Below are positions 47,247 through 56,910 of a stretch of DNA of 64,000 nt, in pieces (the stretch's first letter is position 1; each line of letters starts with the position of its first letter). Source of the stretch: CBDFKV01 sp965249035 (GTDB taxonomy: Bacteria; Pseudomonadota; Gammaproteobacteria; Arenicellales; Poriferihabitantaceae); contig CBDFKV010000006.1 in NCBI GenBank assembly GCA_965249035.1, forward strand, positions 682,001 through 746,000. The letters are read 5' to 3'. Under the pieces are notes generated by a model. The model searched no databases. It saw nothing but the letters and a program-made list of their open reading frames with translations, and was not told the origin of the DNA. The position numbers and the translations under genes are program-made.

Positions 47247-47981
47247 TCAGTCCGCCTTTTTTAGATTGATGATCACCACCGTCGCGAACAGGAAAAACAC
47301 CATCACGCTGATAAAATAAATCAAGTCACGGAAGTCGATCACACCTTTGCTAATGGCGTTGAAATGGGTCAAAAAACTCATACTCGATATGGCTTGCAAC
47401 ACCGGTTCTGGTACCCAACCGCTGAAAAAATCCAGTACTAAGGGAAAGCCGCTCAGCACAAACAGCAAACACACCACTAGCGACAGCACAAACGCGACCA
47501 CTTGGCTGCGGGTCAAGGCTGACATCGCTGAACTAATCGCCAAGAACGCCCCAACCATTAAAAAGCTCCCCAAGTATCCGGCTAAAATGACCCCGTTATC
47601 TGGCTCACCTAATACATTAACGGTAATCCACAGTGACATCGTCAACAGCAAAGCCACCCCGGTAAACACCCATACCGCGAAAAACTTGCCCAATACCGCC
47701 TGCATTGGCGTAACCGGCAAGGTAAACAGTACTTCAATCGTGCCATTATTTCGTTCTTCAGCCCACGCTCGCATTGCTAAGGCTGGCACTAAAAATAGAT
47801 ACAGCCAGGGATGAAATGTAAAAAACGAGTTAAGGTCGGCTTGGCCTCGCGGGAAAAAATCGCCGAAATAGAAGGTCATGATGCCTGCAAGAAACAAAAA
47901 TACGACGATAAAAATATACGCCACCGGGGTTACGAAATAACTCGCCAGCTCGCGTTTGAAAATGGTCTTGATGATACTCAT
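47247..47981 (-). CDS. ABC-2 type permease (GldF-like)
   Basis: A 244-residue inner-membrane permease with six hydrophobic segments. The opening IIKTIFKRELASYFVTPVAY followed by IFIVVFLFLAG, and the motif MRAWAEERNNGTIEVLFTLP, are characteristic of the GldF/CcmB-like ABC-2 permeases. It lies between the ATPase (4-base overlap) and the GldG-like gene (2-base gap). Its substrate is unknown. Confidence 0.92.
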   Translation of the reverse strand: MSIIKTIFKRELASYFVTPVAYIFIVVFLFLAGIMTFYFGDFFPRGQADLNSFFTFHPWLYLFLVPALAMRAWAEERNNGTIEVLFTLPVTPMQAVLGKFFAVWVFTGVALLLTMSLWITVNVLGEPDNGVILAGYLGSFLMVGAFLAISSAMSALTRSQVVAFVLSLVVCLLFVLSGFPLVLDFFSGWVPEPVLQAISSMSFLTHFNAISKGVIDFRDLIYFISVMVFFLFATVVIINLKKAD

Positions 47982-48976
47982 GCTAGCTCACCCGCAGGGC
48001 CACTATCACTTTCACTATTATCTTTACTGGGTGTCTCTGGTTGGGTGATATTACGAAAAACATCGTCCAGCCGCCCCTGCTCGCAATAGAGCTCGGTAGT
48101 AGTCACATTCTTTTGTCGCAAGGCAGCCGAAACCGGCTCTAACAATGAGGCACTCCCATCGGTCAAAATCCGCAGTACAGCCAATTGCTGGCTTTCACTT
48201 TCAACCGACACGTGCTTCACGCCAGCCACACTCACGACCGCACCAAAGGCCAACGCCTTATCTGCCAACGGAACAGTCAAGCTCAGTGTTTGATGCAGCG
48301 GCGAGCGCTGTTTTAATTCCAGAGGCGTGCCATCGGCCAAAATCTTGCCTTCAGCAATAATGATCGCTCGCGTACACACCGCATCAACCTCTTCCAATAT
48401 ATGGGTGGATAAGATGATCGCTTTATCCGCCGCTATTTCTTGAATCAGGTTCCTAACCTCGTGCTTCTGATTGGGATCAAGGCCGTCAGTTGGCTCATCC
48501 AGCACCAAAATGGCAGGATCATGTATCAGTGACTGCGCTATGCCCACCCGCCGCTTAAAGCCTTTTGATAGAGTTTCGATCGTTTGATAAGCGACCGACT
48601 GCAGATTAATTCGACTCAATATTTCATCCAGCCGTGACCGCAATGGTTTACCTCGTAAACCATGTATCGAACCGACAAAAGCAAGAAACTTAAGCACCGT
48701 CATATCGCCATATAGCGGCACACCTTCGGGCAAATAACCGATCGTTCGCTTCGCAGCGATAGGTTGTTTTTCCATATCTAAGCCAGCGATCTCTATCCGC
48801 CCTCTGTCGGGGGCTAGAAAGCCAGTAATCATCTTCATGGTAGTGGATTTGCCCGCACCATTTGGACCCAGAAAACCCAACACCTCGCCCTTGCAGATAT
48901 CAAACGAAACATCATCCACCACTCGGCGACCAATAAATGATTTGCTTAAATGCGAGACGCGAACCAAGGGTTCCAT
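47978..48976 (-). CDS. ABC transporter ATP-binding protein (GldA-like)
   Basis: A 332-residue ATPase. Walker A is GPNGAGKSTTMKMITGF at about 39-55, the signature is LSKGFKRRVGIAQSLIHDP, and Walker B is ILVLDEPTDGLDPNQ. A C-terminal regulatory extension of about 100 residues follows. It is the first gene of a four-gene unit with the permease, GldG-like and DUF4340 genes, all with overlaps or gaps of a few bases. Confidence 0.93.
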   Translation of the reverse strand: MEPLVRVSHLSKSFIGRRVVDDVSFDICKGEVLGFLGPNGAGKSTTMKMITGFLAPDRGRIEIAGLDMEKQPIAAKRTIGYLPEGVPLYGDMTVLKFLAFVGSIHGLRGKPLRSRLDEILSRINLQSVAYQTIETLSKGFKRRVGIAQSLIHDPAILVLDEPTDGLDPNQKHEVRNLIQEIAADKAIILSTHILEEVDAVCTRAIIIAEGKILADGTPLELKQRSPLHQTLSLTVPLADKALAFGAVVSVAGVKHVSVESESQQLAVLRILTDGSASLLEPVSAALRQKNVTTTELYCEQGRLDDVFRNITQPETPSKDNSESDSGPAGELA

Positions 48977-49235
48977 AGGCCTACTAATCCATTGTGTTAG
49001 GGGTAACTATATAATCGAGGCTGATTGTAATTACTACCATCTTAGCGTCAACGCCTTTTCATTACGATTCAATTAATTCGGCGCCATGCTGTCGTACCCG
49101 CCCGATAATTGAGCGGCACTTTTCGCACCGAAAAATACACCAGAGATGGAGGTTCGCGTGGGTTAAAGCATCTTCGACGATGGCACTCAAAAGACGTCTT
49201 TAGATAATCCTTTCTAGATTACTCTCCTGATCCCT

Positions 49236-50228
49236 TTACTTGCTTTCGTTCTGGTTGGCTTCCAAGCTGTCGTGCCAACGCTCGTGATGCGCTTTCGCCC
49301 AGTTTTTGTCCACGGTGCCCCTTGTCATCGCGCGTAACGTGCCTTTAACCAGAATTGCAGCGAGAAATGCGTGACTAAATACCAAGACCACAAAAAATAC
49401 CGCTATCACTGAATGGACAACGTGGGCAACCGCCAGCTGCGCTCGGCCTAAATCAAAAATGGGAAAATCAAGCGTGAGTCCGGAAATGGATATTAACAAG
49501 CCAAACAGCATGATCAACCAAAACATGATCTTTTCACCCATGTTAAAAAACCCGGCACTGAGATGGGCATCAGTAAGAATACCTCCGCCTTTAAGCAGCC
49601 AACTTAGATCGCCTTTTTCATAGATATTTCGCCGTCCAAACTGAACCAGCAGTAACAACACCACCAGAGGGAAAACTAGGCCAGACCAATTGTGCAGAAA
49701 TTTCCCGATAGCCGCAATTTGCCCAAACCCATCCGACCCTATCAAGGGCACTAATAGTGATCGACCATACGTTACCGTAAAACCAGTGATGGCCAACAGC
49801 AGAAATAATGCCACCAACGACCAATGCAGGACTCGCTCATAATAAGTGGTACGCTGGATATCTTTACCTGACTCGCCTCCCGGAACTTCAATTGAGCGGC
49901 GGATCAGCCAAAACAGTAGTAAGAGAAGAGTCACGCCAGCAAATATGTAACCGGAATAAGGAACCAACATCGTAGTTCTGTAACTCAGCCAGTCTCGCCC
50001 TTCGGTATAGACCAAAGCACCGCCATCGGGCGAATTTACCTGGCTGCGAAGCGCGGCATTATTTTGCCTTACAGACTCCCACAGACTGGTGCCAGCATAA
50101 TTATTGCTCGGCTCATTCGACTGACCTGCAGCTGCGGCCGTTACAATGCCCAAAGACAGAACTAAAACCAATATAGCGCCTACCAACCGCATAACTTGAG
50201 CAGAACCTATCGAGTGTCGTCTTTGCAT
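49236..50228 (-). CDS. Formate dehydrogenase gamma subunit (cytochrome b)
   Basis: The membrane cytochrome b556 subunit, which passes electrons from the FeS subunit to quinone. I start at the ATG at 50228, seven bases after AAGG, giving 330 residues with a signal-like first segment ending TAAAAG. The open frame extends 30 codons upstream, where it overlaps fdhB. Four core membrane helices follow, with likely haem-ligand His residues in YYERVLHWSLVALFLLLAIT, FLHNWSGLVFPLVVLL, and VAHVVHSVIAVFFVVLVFSH. It is the last gene of the formate dehydrogenase operon. Confidence 0.92.
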   Translation of the reverse strand: MQRRHSIGSAQVMRLVGAILVLVLSLGIVTAAAAGQSNEPSNNYAGTSLWESVRQNNAALRSQVNSPDGGALVYTEGRDWLSYRTTMLVPYSGYIFAGVTLLLLLFWLIRRSIEVPGGESGKDIQRTTYYERVLHWSLVALFLLLAITGFTVTYGRSLLVPLIGSDGFGQIAAIGKFLHNWSGLVFPLVVLLLLVQFGRRNIYEKGDLSWLLKGGGILTDAHLSAGFFNMGEKIMFWLIMLFGLLISISGLTLDFPIFDLGRAQLAVAHVVHSVIAVFFVVLVFSHAFLAAILVKGTLRAMTRGTVDKNWAKAHHERWHDSLEANQNESK

Positions 50229-50287
50229 AAACGCCTTAAAACCACCTTTAGCAGGCGCACTCTCGCACAGATCGCTCAACATATGCT

Positions 50288-50911
50288 TTATGAATCTGAT
50301 CCATATGCTTCGGCCCAACCCGATTTTTTGCTGGCACCACCACGTTTTCGTTCTCGGCGGCCAAACCCCCCACCTCGACGCACGATACGATCTCGGAAGA
50401 TATCGGAGACGGTACTGCCATCACCTGCTAACAATGCCTTGGTTGAGCACATTTCTGCGCATATAGGCAGCTTCCCCTCGGCTAGGCGGTTGCGTCCATA
50501 CTTAGTATGTTCAGCAGGACTGGAATCCTCTTCTGGTCCACCAGCGCAAAAAGTACACTTGTCCATTTTGCCACGAGAACCAAACGAGCCATCTTCAGGG
50601 AACTGCGGCGCCCCAAACGGACAGGCAAACAAACAATAGCCACAACCAATGCAGGCATCTTTATTGTGTAATACGACCCCATCGTCGCTGGTGTAAAAAC
50701 AATCAACCGGGCAAACCGCCGCACAGGGCGCATCCGAACAATGCATGCATGCCACAGACAGCGATCGCTCACCGGGTTCACCGTCCTTAATCGTCACCAC
50801 TCGGCGGCGATTGACACCCCAGGGTACGTCGTGTTCATTTTTACAAGCCGTCACACAACCATTGCACTCGATACAGCGTTCAGCATCGCAGAGAAATTTC
50901 ATTCTAGCCAT
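50288..50911 (-). CDS. Formate dehydrogenase beta subunit (four-cluster FeS protein)
   Basis: A 207-residue electron-transfer subunit. Four ferredoxin-like Cys groups are seen: CIECNGCVTACKNEHDVPWG, CMHCSDAPCAAVCPVDCF, CIGCGYCLFACPFGAPQFP, and a fourth with CTFCAGG and later CAEMC. Its C-terminus is rich in Arg, Gly and Lys instead of carrying the membrane helix of E. coli FdnH, as in the Fdh3B type. It is preceded by an AGGAGA ribosome site. It lies 12 bases after fdhA. Confidence 0.94.
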   Translation of the reverse strand: MARMKFLCDAERCIECNGCVTACKNEHDVPWGVNRRRVVTIKDGEPGERSLSVACMHCSDAPCAAVCPVDCFYTSDDGVVLHNKDACIGCGYCLFACPFGAPQFPEDGSFGSRGKMDKCTFCAGGPEEDSSPAEHTKYGRNRLAEGKLPICAEMCSTKALLAGDGSTVSDIFRDRIVRRGGGFGRRERKRGGASKKSGWAEAYGSDS

Positions 50912-50923
50912 CGTAATCTCCTC

Positions 50924-53818
50924 TTAAGCAGCGCTAACACGGCACAGAGATGCTTTGGTTTCTTGCATCTGTGTGACCGAGTCGTAGCCGTAGGTTAGTG
51001 CCGTATTTGCCGCTTCGCCCAATACATAAGGAGCGGCGCCTTCAGGATATTTATCATGTAGGTTCTTGCCTTGAAAATGTCCGCCAAAATGGAACGGCAA
51101 GAACACAACCCCCGCTGCAACACGCCGGGTGACTTGCGCTTTGACTCTAATTTTACCACCCTCTGGGCCCTCCACCCAAATATCATCGCCCTCCTTGACC
51201 CCTGCATTATTCGCATCCCGCGGATGAATTTCAGCAAACATATCTTGCTGCAACTCAGCCAACCACGGGTTGGAGCGCGACTCATCGCCGCCGCCCTCGT
51301 ATTCCACCAAACGGCCGGAAGTCAGGATCAATGGATAGTCTTTGGCATGATCCACCTCTTGAATGGACTTATAGCGTGTCGGCAATCGATAATGCGACTT
51401 TCGATCTTCATAAGTAGGATAGCGCTCAACCAAATCGCGCCGCGAGGTATACAACGGTTCTCGGTGAATCGGTACTGGGTCTGGAAATGTCCACACCACC
51501 GCCCGCGCTTTCGCATTTCCAAAGGGTGCGCAGCCATGCTTGATTGCCACGCGTTGAATACCGCCGGACAAATCAGTTTTCCAGTTCTTGCCTTCTGCTG
51601 CTTGCTGTTCTTCAGCAGTAAGATCACCCCACCATCCCAGCTGCTTCAACAAATCAGCTGAAAACTCCGGATGGCCATCTTGCAACTCATTACCAACCGG
51701 ATAGGAACCCTCAGCCAGTAAATTATCGCCGTCGTGCTCAACCCCAAACCGCGCACGAAAATTCAACCCACCTTCAGCTACTGGCTTACTCGGGTCGTAC
51801 AAATTAGGCGTACCGGGGTGCCCCATTTCTGGTGTTCCCCAACACGGCCAAGGCAAGCCAAAATACTCACCATCGCAGGGGCCACCTTCCGCTTTCAGGG
51901 TGGTAGTGTTAAACGTCCCCCAATGCTCCATGTGCAACCTCAGACGTTCTGGGCTTTGGCCAGTATAACCAATTGTCCACATACCCTTATTAAACTCTCG
52001 GGTGATATCTTCAATCAGAGGCTCGTCATCGTTGACGCTAATGTTCTTAAACATTTCCTGCTCGAAACCCAGCTTCTTAGCGAACTTGTACATAATCGTA
52101 TGATCAGGCAAGGACTCAAACATGGGATCGATCACCTTATCACGCCATTGCAAGGAGCGATTCGAGGCGGTAACTGATCCATAGGTTTCAAACTGCGTAC
52201 ACGCCGGTAGCAAATACATGCCATCGGTACGATCATGCATGACCGCGCTGACCGTGGGATAAGGATCGATAACCACCATCAGATCAAGCTTTTCCATCGC
52301 TTTTTTCATTTCCTGACCGCGGGTCTGGCTATTGGGCGCATGTCCCCAGAAAATCATCGCCTTCAAATTGTCGTTTTGAGCAATATTTTCCTTATCTTCC
52401 AACACGCCATCAATCCAGCGCGATACCGGGATCCCGGCTGAATTCATCGGCTTGGCTTCTTTATCACCGTAGCCATTTTGATCAAAGCGTCCAGCAATCC
52501 AGTCATAATCAACATCCCAAACCTTGGACCAATGTTTCCACGCACCTTCTGATAAGCCGTAGTAACCCGGCAAGGAGTGGCTCAATACACAAAAGTCGGT
52601 GGCGCCTTGAACATTGTCATGACCGCGGAAGATATTAGTCCCGCCACCAGACTTGCCCATATTGCCCAGCGCGAGCTGAAAGTTGCAATAGGCGCGGGTA
52701 TTATTATTACCGATGGTATGTTGCGTTCCGCCCATGCACCAAATGAAAGTGCTGGGGGTATTGTTCGCCATCAAGCTCGCTGCCTCGCGCACTTTTGCCT
52801 CGGACACACCCGTGACTTCTTCTACCAAGTCAGGGGTCCACTTAGCCACCTCTTCTCGAATCTGATCCATCCCCCAAACTCGCTGCTGGATAAATTCGGT
52901 ATCTTCCCAACCATTTTCAAAGATATGCCACATCATTCCCCAGACGATGGGAACATCAGTACCAGGGCGAATCTGCAAATGCAAATCAGCGTGTGCTGCG
53001 GTTCGTGTATACCGTGGATCAATAACGATAATCGGTGCGTTATTCTGTTCTTTAGCCTTCATCACATGCAGCATCGAGACTGGATGCGCCTCCGCCGGAT
53101 TACCACCGATAATCAAAATGGCTTTGGAATTGTGAATATCATTATAGGAGTTGGTCATTGCACCGTAACCCCAGGTATTGGCAACGCCAGCAACGGTGGT
53201 CGAATGACAAATACGGGCTTGATGATCGCCGTTATTGCTGCCCCACATCGCGTACAATTTACGGAACAAATACGCTTGCTCGTTGTTGTATTTGGCAGAC
53301 CCTAACCAATAGACTGAATCCGGGCCGGAAGCTTCGCGAATCTCCAACAGCTTATCACCGATTTCGTTAATTGCCTCTTCCCAGGAAACGCGCTTCCACT
53401 CACCGTTGACCAGTTTAGTCGGGTATTTAAGACGGCGCTCACCATGGCCGTGCTCTCGTACCGACGCCCCTTTGGCGCAGTGCGAACCCATATTAATCGG
53501 ATGATCCATAGCTGGTTCTTGACCTGTCCATACGCCATTCTCAACTTCAGCGATGATGCCGCAACCTACTGAACAGTGTGTGCAAACCGTCTTTATTCTC
53601 TTGGCTGAACCAGCTGCCTCACCGGTATCGGCCTGCGCTTTACGGCTCATACCGATCGGCAATAATGCCGCGGCACCCAACCCACCTGCTGTCACCCCTG
53701 AGCGGTGCAAAAAAGTACGTCGATCAATAACTCCGGCGCGAGATTTTAGTGGTTGTGGATTACTGGTTAGCCCAGCAACAGTGGCCGCAGGCGTCTGATC
53801 AATTTTCTGTAATTTCAT
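50924..53818 (-). CDS. Formate dehydrogenase alpha subunit, Mo/W-bis-MGD, Cys type
   Basis: The catalytic subunit oxidising formate to CO2, 964 residues. A Tat signal has DRRTFLHRSG at 32-41. The [4Fe-4S] site uses Cys79, Cys82, Cys86 and Cys114. The metal ligand is Cys204 in ARICHSTTVAG, where E. coli FdnG has selenocysteine. Molybdopterin domains follow, e.g. KAILIIGGNPAEAHPVSMLH. A perfect AGGAGGT ribosome site lies five bases before the ATG. Folded export through Tat puts the enzyme in the periplasm with its FeS partner. Confidence 0.96.
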   Translation of the reverse strand: MKLQKIDQTPAATVAGLTSNPQPLKSRAGVIDRRTFLHRSGVTAGGLGAAALLPIGMSRKAQADTGEAAGSAKRIKTVCTHCSVGCGIIAEVENGVWTGQEPAMDHPINMGSHCAKGASVREHGHGERRLKYPTKLVNGEWKRVSWEEAINEIGDKLLEIREASGPDSVYWLGSAKYNNEQAYLFRKLYAMWGSNNGDHQARICHSTTVAGVANTWGYGAMTNSYNDIHNSKAILIIGGNPAEAHPVSMLHVMKAKEQNNAPIIVIDPRYTRTAAHADLHLQIRPGTDVPIVWGMMWHIFENGWEDTEFIQQRVWGMDQIREEVAKWTPDLVEEVTGVSEAKVREAASLMANNTPSTFIWCMGGTQHTIGNNNTRAYCNFQLALGNMGKSGGGTNIFRGHDNVQGATDFCVLSHSLPGYYGLSEGAWKHWSKVWDVDYDWIAGRFDQNGYGDKEAKPMNSAGIPVSRWIDGVLEDKENIAQNDNLKAMIFWGHAPNSQTRGQEMKKAMEKLDLMVVIDPYPTVSAVMHDRTDGMYLLPACTQFETYGSVTASNRSLQWRDKVIDPMFESLPDHTIMYKFAKKLGFEQEMFKNISVNDDEPLIEDITREFNKGMWTIGYTGQSPERLRLHMEHWGTFNTTTLKAEGGPCDGEYFGLPWPCWGTPEMGHPGTPNLYDPSKPVAEGGLNFRARFGVEHDGDNLLAEGSYPVGNELQDGHPEFSADLLKQLGWWGDLTAEEQQAAEGKNWKTDLSGGIQRVAIKHGCAPFGNAKARAVVWTFPDPVPIHREPLYTSRRDLVERYPTYEDRKSHYRLPTRYKSIQEVDHAKDYPLILTSGRLVEYEGGGDESRSNPWLAELQQDMFAEIHPRDANNAGVKEGDDIWVEGPEGGKIRVKAQVTRRVAAGVVFLPFHFGGHFQGKNLHDKYPEGAAPYVLGEAANTALTYGYDSVTQMQETKASLCRVSAA

Positions 53819-53839
53819 TCCTGACCTCCTGAGGGCAGA

Positions 53840-54031
53840 TTAGAAGCGCGACGCGCGGTAATAAGCTTTAACATGCTCAGTTTCCTGATAGCCACTTTGC
53901 GTAGCTTCAGCCTCAGGCACCGCTTCTTCTTGCGTTACCGCTTCGGCACCCAAGCTGGCGACACCGCCCACAGCCATGGTGTGTAAAAACTGACGCCGGG
54001 ATTTAGGTTTTTTTTGATCTTTAGTTTTCAT
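53840..54031 (-). CDS. Small Tat-signal protein of formate dehydrogenase operon
   Basis: A 63-residue protein consisting almost entirely of a twin-arginine signal (SRRQFLHTMAVGGVASLG), an acidic linker, and a conserved tail with ETEHVKAYYRASRF. It matches the known family of tiny 'formate dehydrogenase region TAT target' proteins that precede fdhA in proteobacteria. Its role is unknown, perhaps as an assembly subunit of the complex. It has a GAGGAG ribosome site. Confidence 0.9.
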   Translation of the reverse strand: MKTKDQKKPKSRRQFLHTMAVGGVASLGAEAVTQEEAVPEAEATQSGYQETEHVKAYYRASRF

Positions 54032-54073
54032 TTTCTCTCCTCGTTTTACCTTGGCAAATTCAGTTACATAAAC

Positions 54074-54724
54074 TTATGTTTGCAAAGAAAAATATTTGCT
54101 TTCAATCTTAAAAAAAACAGCACCAAATTGTCCCGCTGCTTTATAAAACTGTGCCCGTTTAGCCGTTTGTAAATCTTGCATAAACTCATCTATCCACGGC
54201 TCTATATGCGCCGTATAAAATTTTTTTTGCTGCTCAAAGCCCACTGCGTCATCACCCGCATCACTAATCAGACTGCTCATAACCGCGCAGAGCAGTCCTG
54301 CGTGGTCTTCTGTCTCAAATCGATTTGAGTCTCGTTGAAAACCGAGATGTTGCAAGCTGGTGCGTAATTCCGCCAACGGCTGTTCATTTAAAAATCCAGA
54401 CAGATAGACTGACCCATACGGCAATACCTCCCCACGACCAACGCCGATGAACAAGGCGTTAAATTCTGACTCAAGTAAGTTGGGATGTTGTAGCGCACTT
54501 GCAGATACCAGCCCTAACTGGCTAAGGGCAACGCTGAATTCTCCCTGCTCTTGGCTATTGTCGTTATTTTGTGAAAAGCCGCGAATCTGCTGTAGCAGTT
54601 CCGAACTGGGAAGTGCGAGTAGTAGTTGGCTGAGTAAAGCATAGATATTAGTTCTGGCTGCCCTATCGGATAGAAGGATCGGATTGGGAGTGGTCTTGCG
54701 AATTTCAACGGAGCCTACTTGCAT
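54074..54724 (-). CDS. TorD/DmsD-family formate dehydrogenase chaperone
   Basis: A 216-residue all-helical protein of the TorD-like redox chaperone family, which binds the Tat signal or the folding core of molybdoenzymes. Signs are NIYALLSQLLLALPSSELLQ at the N-terminus, the LLESEFNALFIGVGRGEVLPYGS block, and a C-terminal part with HIEPWIDEFMQDLQ. Its place between the polyferredoxin and fdhA genes indicates that the formate dehydrogenase alpha subunit is the client. Confidence 0.88.
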   Translation of the reverse strand: MQVGSVEIRKTTPNPILLSDRAARTNIYALLSQLLLALPSSELLQQIRGFSQNNDNSQEQGEFSVALSQLGLVSASALQHPNLLESEFNALFIGVGRGEVLPYGSVYLSGFLNEQPLAELRTSLQHLGFQRDSNRFETEDHAGLLCAVMSSLISDAGDDAVGFEQQKKFYTAHIEPWIDEFMQDLQTAKRAQFYKAAGQFGAVFFKIESKYFSLQT

Positions 54725-54794
54725 TACTCTACATTTATATCGAATATACTTATATTGTGCAAGGATATTATTTATGGGCTGTTACAACATCTGA

Positions 54795-56438
54795 TTACAT
54801 CATGTCCTTAACTCGACAGTCTTCGCACATCATCAACCGATTTTTTGCCTCGCCTTGAAACTGCACATGATCCGCCAACGTTGCCATTATTTTGTCGACC
54901 ATACTTCGCGTCGCGAACGGCTTTGCACAACGAATACAGGTGAACGGTTGTTCTTGTTTGAGGGTGCGATGCTGAATACGTTGCTGGCGGTTGGTCAAAT
55001 ACCGCGGCTTCAATTGCAACGCCGATTCTGGGCAGGCTTCGACGCACAGACCACATTGAAGACATTGATTTTCAACAAATTGTAGCTTGGGTTCTTCACT
55101 ATTCGCACTCAAGGCTTGCGCTGGACAACACGACACGCAGCCAACACATAAGGTGCAGGCATCAACATCAATTTCTAATGCGCCAAATGCAGCGTGCGCG
55201 GGCAATTCGATCGTTTCCGCTATTAAAGCTCGGTCTGCACGGCTCACCAGATAGTCCATCGCCAGGTGTATCAATTCCCGTTTCTCACCTACCAAAGCAT
55301 AGGTTAACGGCGGGCACAGTGCCGCCAGTGGTTTCGGCTGGGCCGCTACCGCGTCACCAAAAGATTGATCATCAATCAAGCGAACTCGCTGCTGACTATC
55401 GCTAGGGAGCACGCCTGCCAACAAGTGATTAACCACATCCGCCTGCTTTTCCAGTTCGCTTCGGACTGAGTCTGGTACCTGCTGATCAATCAGGATAACA
55501 ATATTACCAGCACCACCCGCGATAGCGCTCAGCCATAGCTCCGGGCTGGTTGCGCCCGGTTCTTCCATCGGCCAATACAAGCAATGCGCTGGTAACACGT
55601 CAGCTAAATCAGCCAAAACTGACGCACTGCTGTCCGGGTGATAAAAAATAATTTGCGGTGCCACTTCGTATTCTGCAATCAAGCTGCATAATGCTACTGC
55701 AGTTTGATTGGCATTCGCAGCGCTGTACTGAATCGCCCCACTGGGACAAGCAGCACGACACACACCCACGCCATGACAACGATGCTGATCAGCTTCGACC
55801 GTATCACCCGAACTACTGAACGCACTCGCTGGACAGGCGTCGATACAGCGGCTACAACCCTCAATACTATTGCGTTGGTGGGCGCACATTTGTGCATTAA
55901 CCATTATGTACGCAGGTTTTTCAAAATGCCCTTGCCGCAAGGGGATTTCCTCAAGCGCTTCTAAAAAAGCATCGTGATCGCCCTTTGGCGCGTAATAACC
56001 CGGCGGCAATAAGGGGTCACTAATCAAGGGCTGGCGTTGCAAATCCAGCGCCAGTGCAAAGGGCTGCTGTAAACAACTCAGCTTTGGCTCTGTCTCTAGA
56101 TTGAAAGCGCCTAAATGTCCGTTGAGCTCAGCTCGCAGGTTCGACGCCTTCCAAAATTCACGTCCGTCGATAGCGTATTTTTCCTGTTTGGGCAAGTCAC
56201 AGCCATCCGTGTTTTCGCTATCCAAAAAAACAATACGTTCCAGTGCTGGCAGCGACTCCACCACTGCTGCGAACGCTGGTTGTGGCCCAATAACGAGTAG
56301 ACTGCCGTCAGAGTCATAAGGGATTTGAGCAAGCGATGGGCGTGTTTTTTCAATAGCTCTAATTAACGCTTCCAGCCGTTGACTATCTGCTGGTGTGGTC
56401 GCAGTTGGGCTAAAACCCAGCACGGTTTCAACTGTCAT
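54795..56438 (-). CDS. Polyferredoxin-type accessory protein of formate dehydrogenase
   Basis: A 547-residue protein with two pairs of 4Fe-4S motifs. The first pair is CSRCIDACP with CHGVGVCRAACP. The second pair is CTLCVGCVSCCP with CLQCGLCVEACP. A C-terminal CIRC...CEDC pair resembles a zinc or rubredoxin-like knuckle. The N-terminal 180 residues and the middle domain between the cluster pairs are not recognisable. The ATG at 56438 lies 10 bases after AGGAG and overlaps the previous stop by 11 bases; the open frame runs further up but overlaps more. It is found next to fdhA in many proteobacteria; it may mature the enzyme or transfer electrons. Confidence 0.85.
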   Translation of the reverse strand: MTVETVLGFSPTATTPADSQRLEALIRAIEKTRPSLAQIPYDSDGSLLVIGPQPAFAAVVESLPALERIVFLDSENTDGCDLPKQEKYAIDGREFWKASNLRAELNGHLGAFNLETEPKLSCLQQPFALALDLQRQPLISDPLLPPGYYAPKGDHDAFLEALEEIPLRQGHFEKPAYIMVNAQMCAHQRNSIEGCSRCIDACPASAFSSSGDTVEADQHRCHGVGVCRAACPSGAIQYSAANANQTAVALCSLIAEYEVAPQIIFYHPDSSASVLADLADVLPAHCLYWPMEEPGATSPELWLSAIAGGAGNIVILIDQQVPDSVRSELEKQADVVNHLLAGVLPSDSQQRVRLIDDQSFGDAVAAQPKPLAALCPPLTYALVGEKRELIHLAMDYLVSRADRALIAETIELPAHAAFGALEIDVDACTLCVGCVSCCPAQALSANSEEPKLQFVENQCLQCGLCVEACPESALQLKPRYLTNRQQRIQHRTLKQEQPFTCIRCAKPFATRSMVDKIMATLADHVQFQGEAKNRLMMCEDCRVKDMM

Positions 56439-56910
56439 CAGCTTCGGGCTCCTCGCTATGGTCGTCGACTGCCAGTGGCTTTTCAACTGCCGCTTGATCT
56501 GTAGCGGGCTCATCCTCAATTAAATCAGCCAAAGCTTGCTTTGCGCGCTCAATGCTATGCTTCATATCAGCGGTGACAATGTCGCCCAGAGGCTCAAATT
56601 GGGTGAAATCTTCTGCATAGTCGTCGAGACCATCCACCACATTAAACTTAGATGCGCGAAATAATTGCTGCAACGCTACTTTGCGCAAACCTTTGCTAAC
56701 CCCTTCGGACAAAAAGCTGCTGTAGTCGCTGTATTCATCCAGCGTGGCCAAATTGGGCATATCGTCATCGCACAACACTACCGGTTCTGCTTGGCATACG
56801 CCGTCGGCGATCACCGGTTCCGGCAATGACGGCTGATCAAACTCCTCTGATTTCATCTGCGCCCAACGGCGCAGTCGCCCGCTTGACTGAATGCTGTCGT
56901 CGTTACTCAT
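56428..56910 (-). CDS. DUF3306 protein of formate dehydrogenase cluster
   Basis: A 160-residue, highly acidic cytoplasmic protein matching DUF3306. It opens with the pattern GRLRRWAQMKSEE, and the core contains LRKVALQQLFRASKFNVVDG followed by LDDYAEDF. The C-terminus is a Glu/Asp/Ala-rich tail. The family occurs only with formate dehydrogenase genes and is presumed to help assembly; the mechanism is unknown. It overlaps both neighbours (4 bases upstream, 11 downstream), so translation is tightly coupled. Confidence 0.88.
   Translation of the reverse strand: MSNDDSIQSSGRLRRWAQMKSEEFDQPSLPEPVIADGVCQAEPVVLCDDDMPNLATLDEYSDYSSFLSEGVSKGLRKVALQQLFRASKFNVVDGLDDYAEDFTQFEPLGDIVTADMKHSIERAKQALADLIEDEPATDQAAVEKPLAVDDHSEEPEADDS

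Noticed and set aside
50924..53818. Selenocysteine in formate dehydrogenase alpha
   Set aside because: The metal-ligand position reads TGC (Cys204), not TGA, and the frame is uninterrupted.
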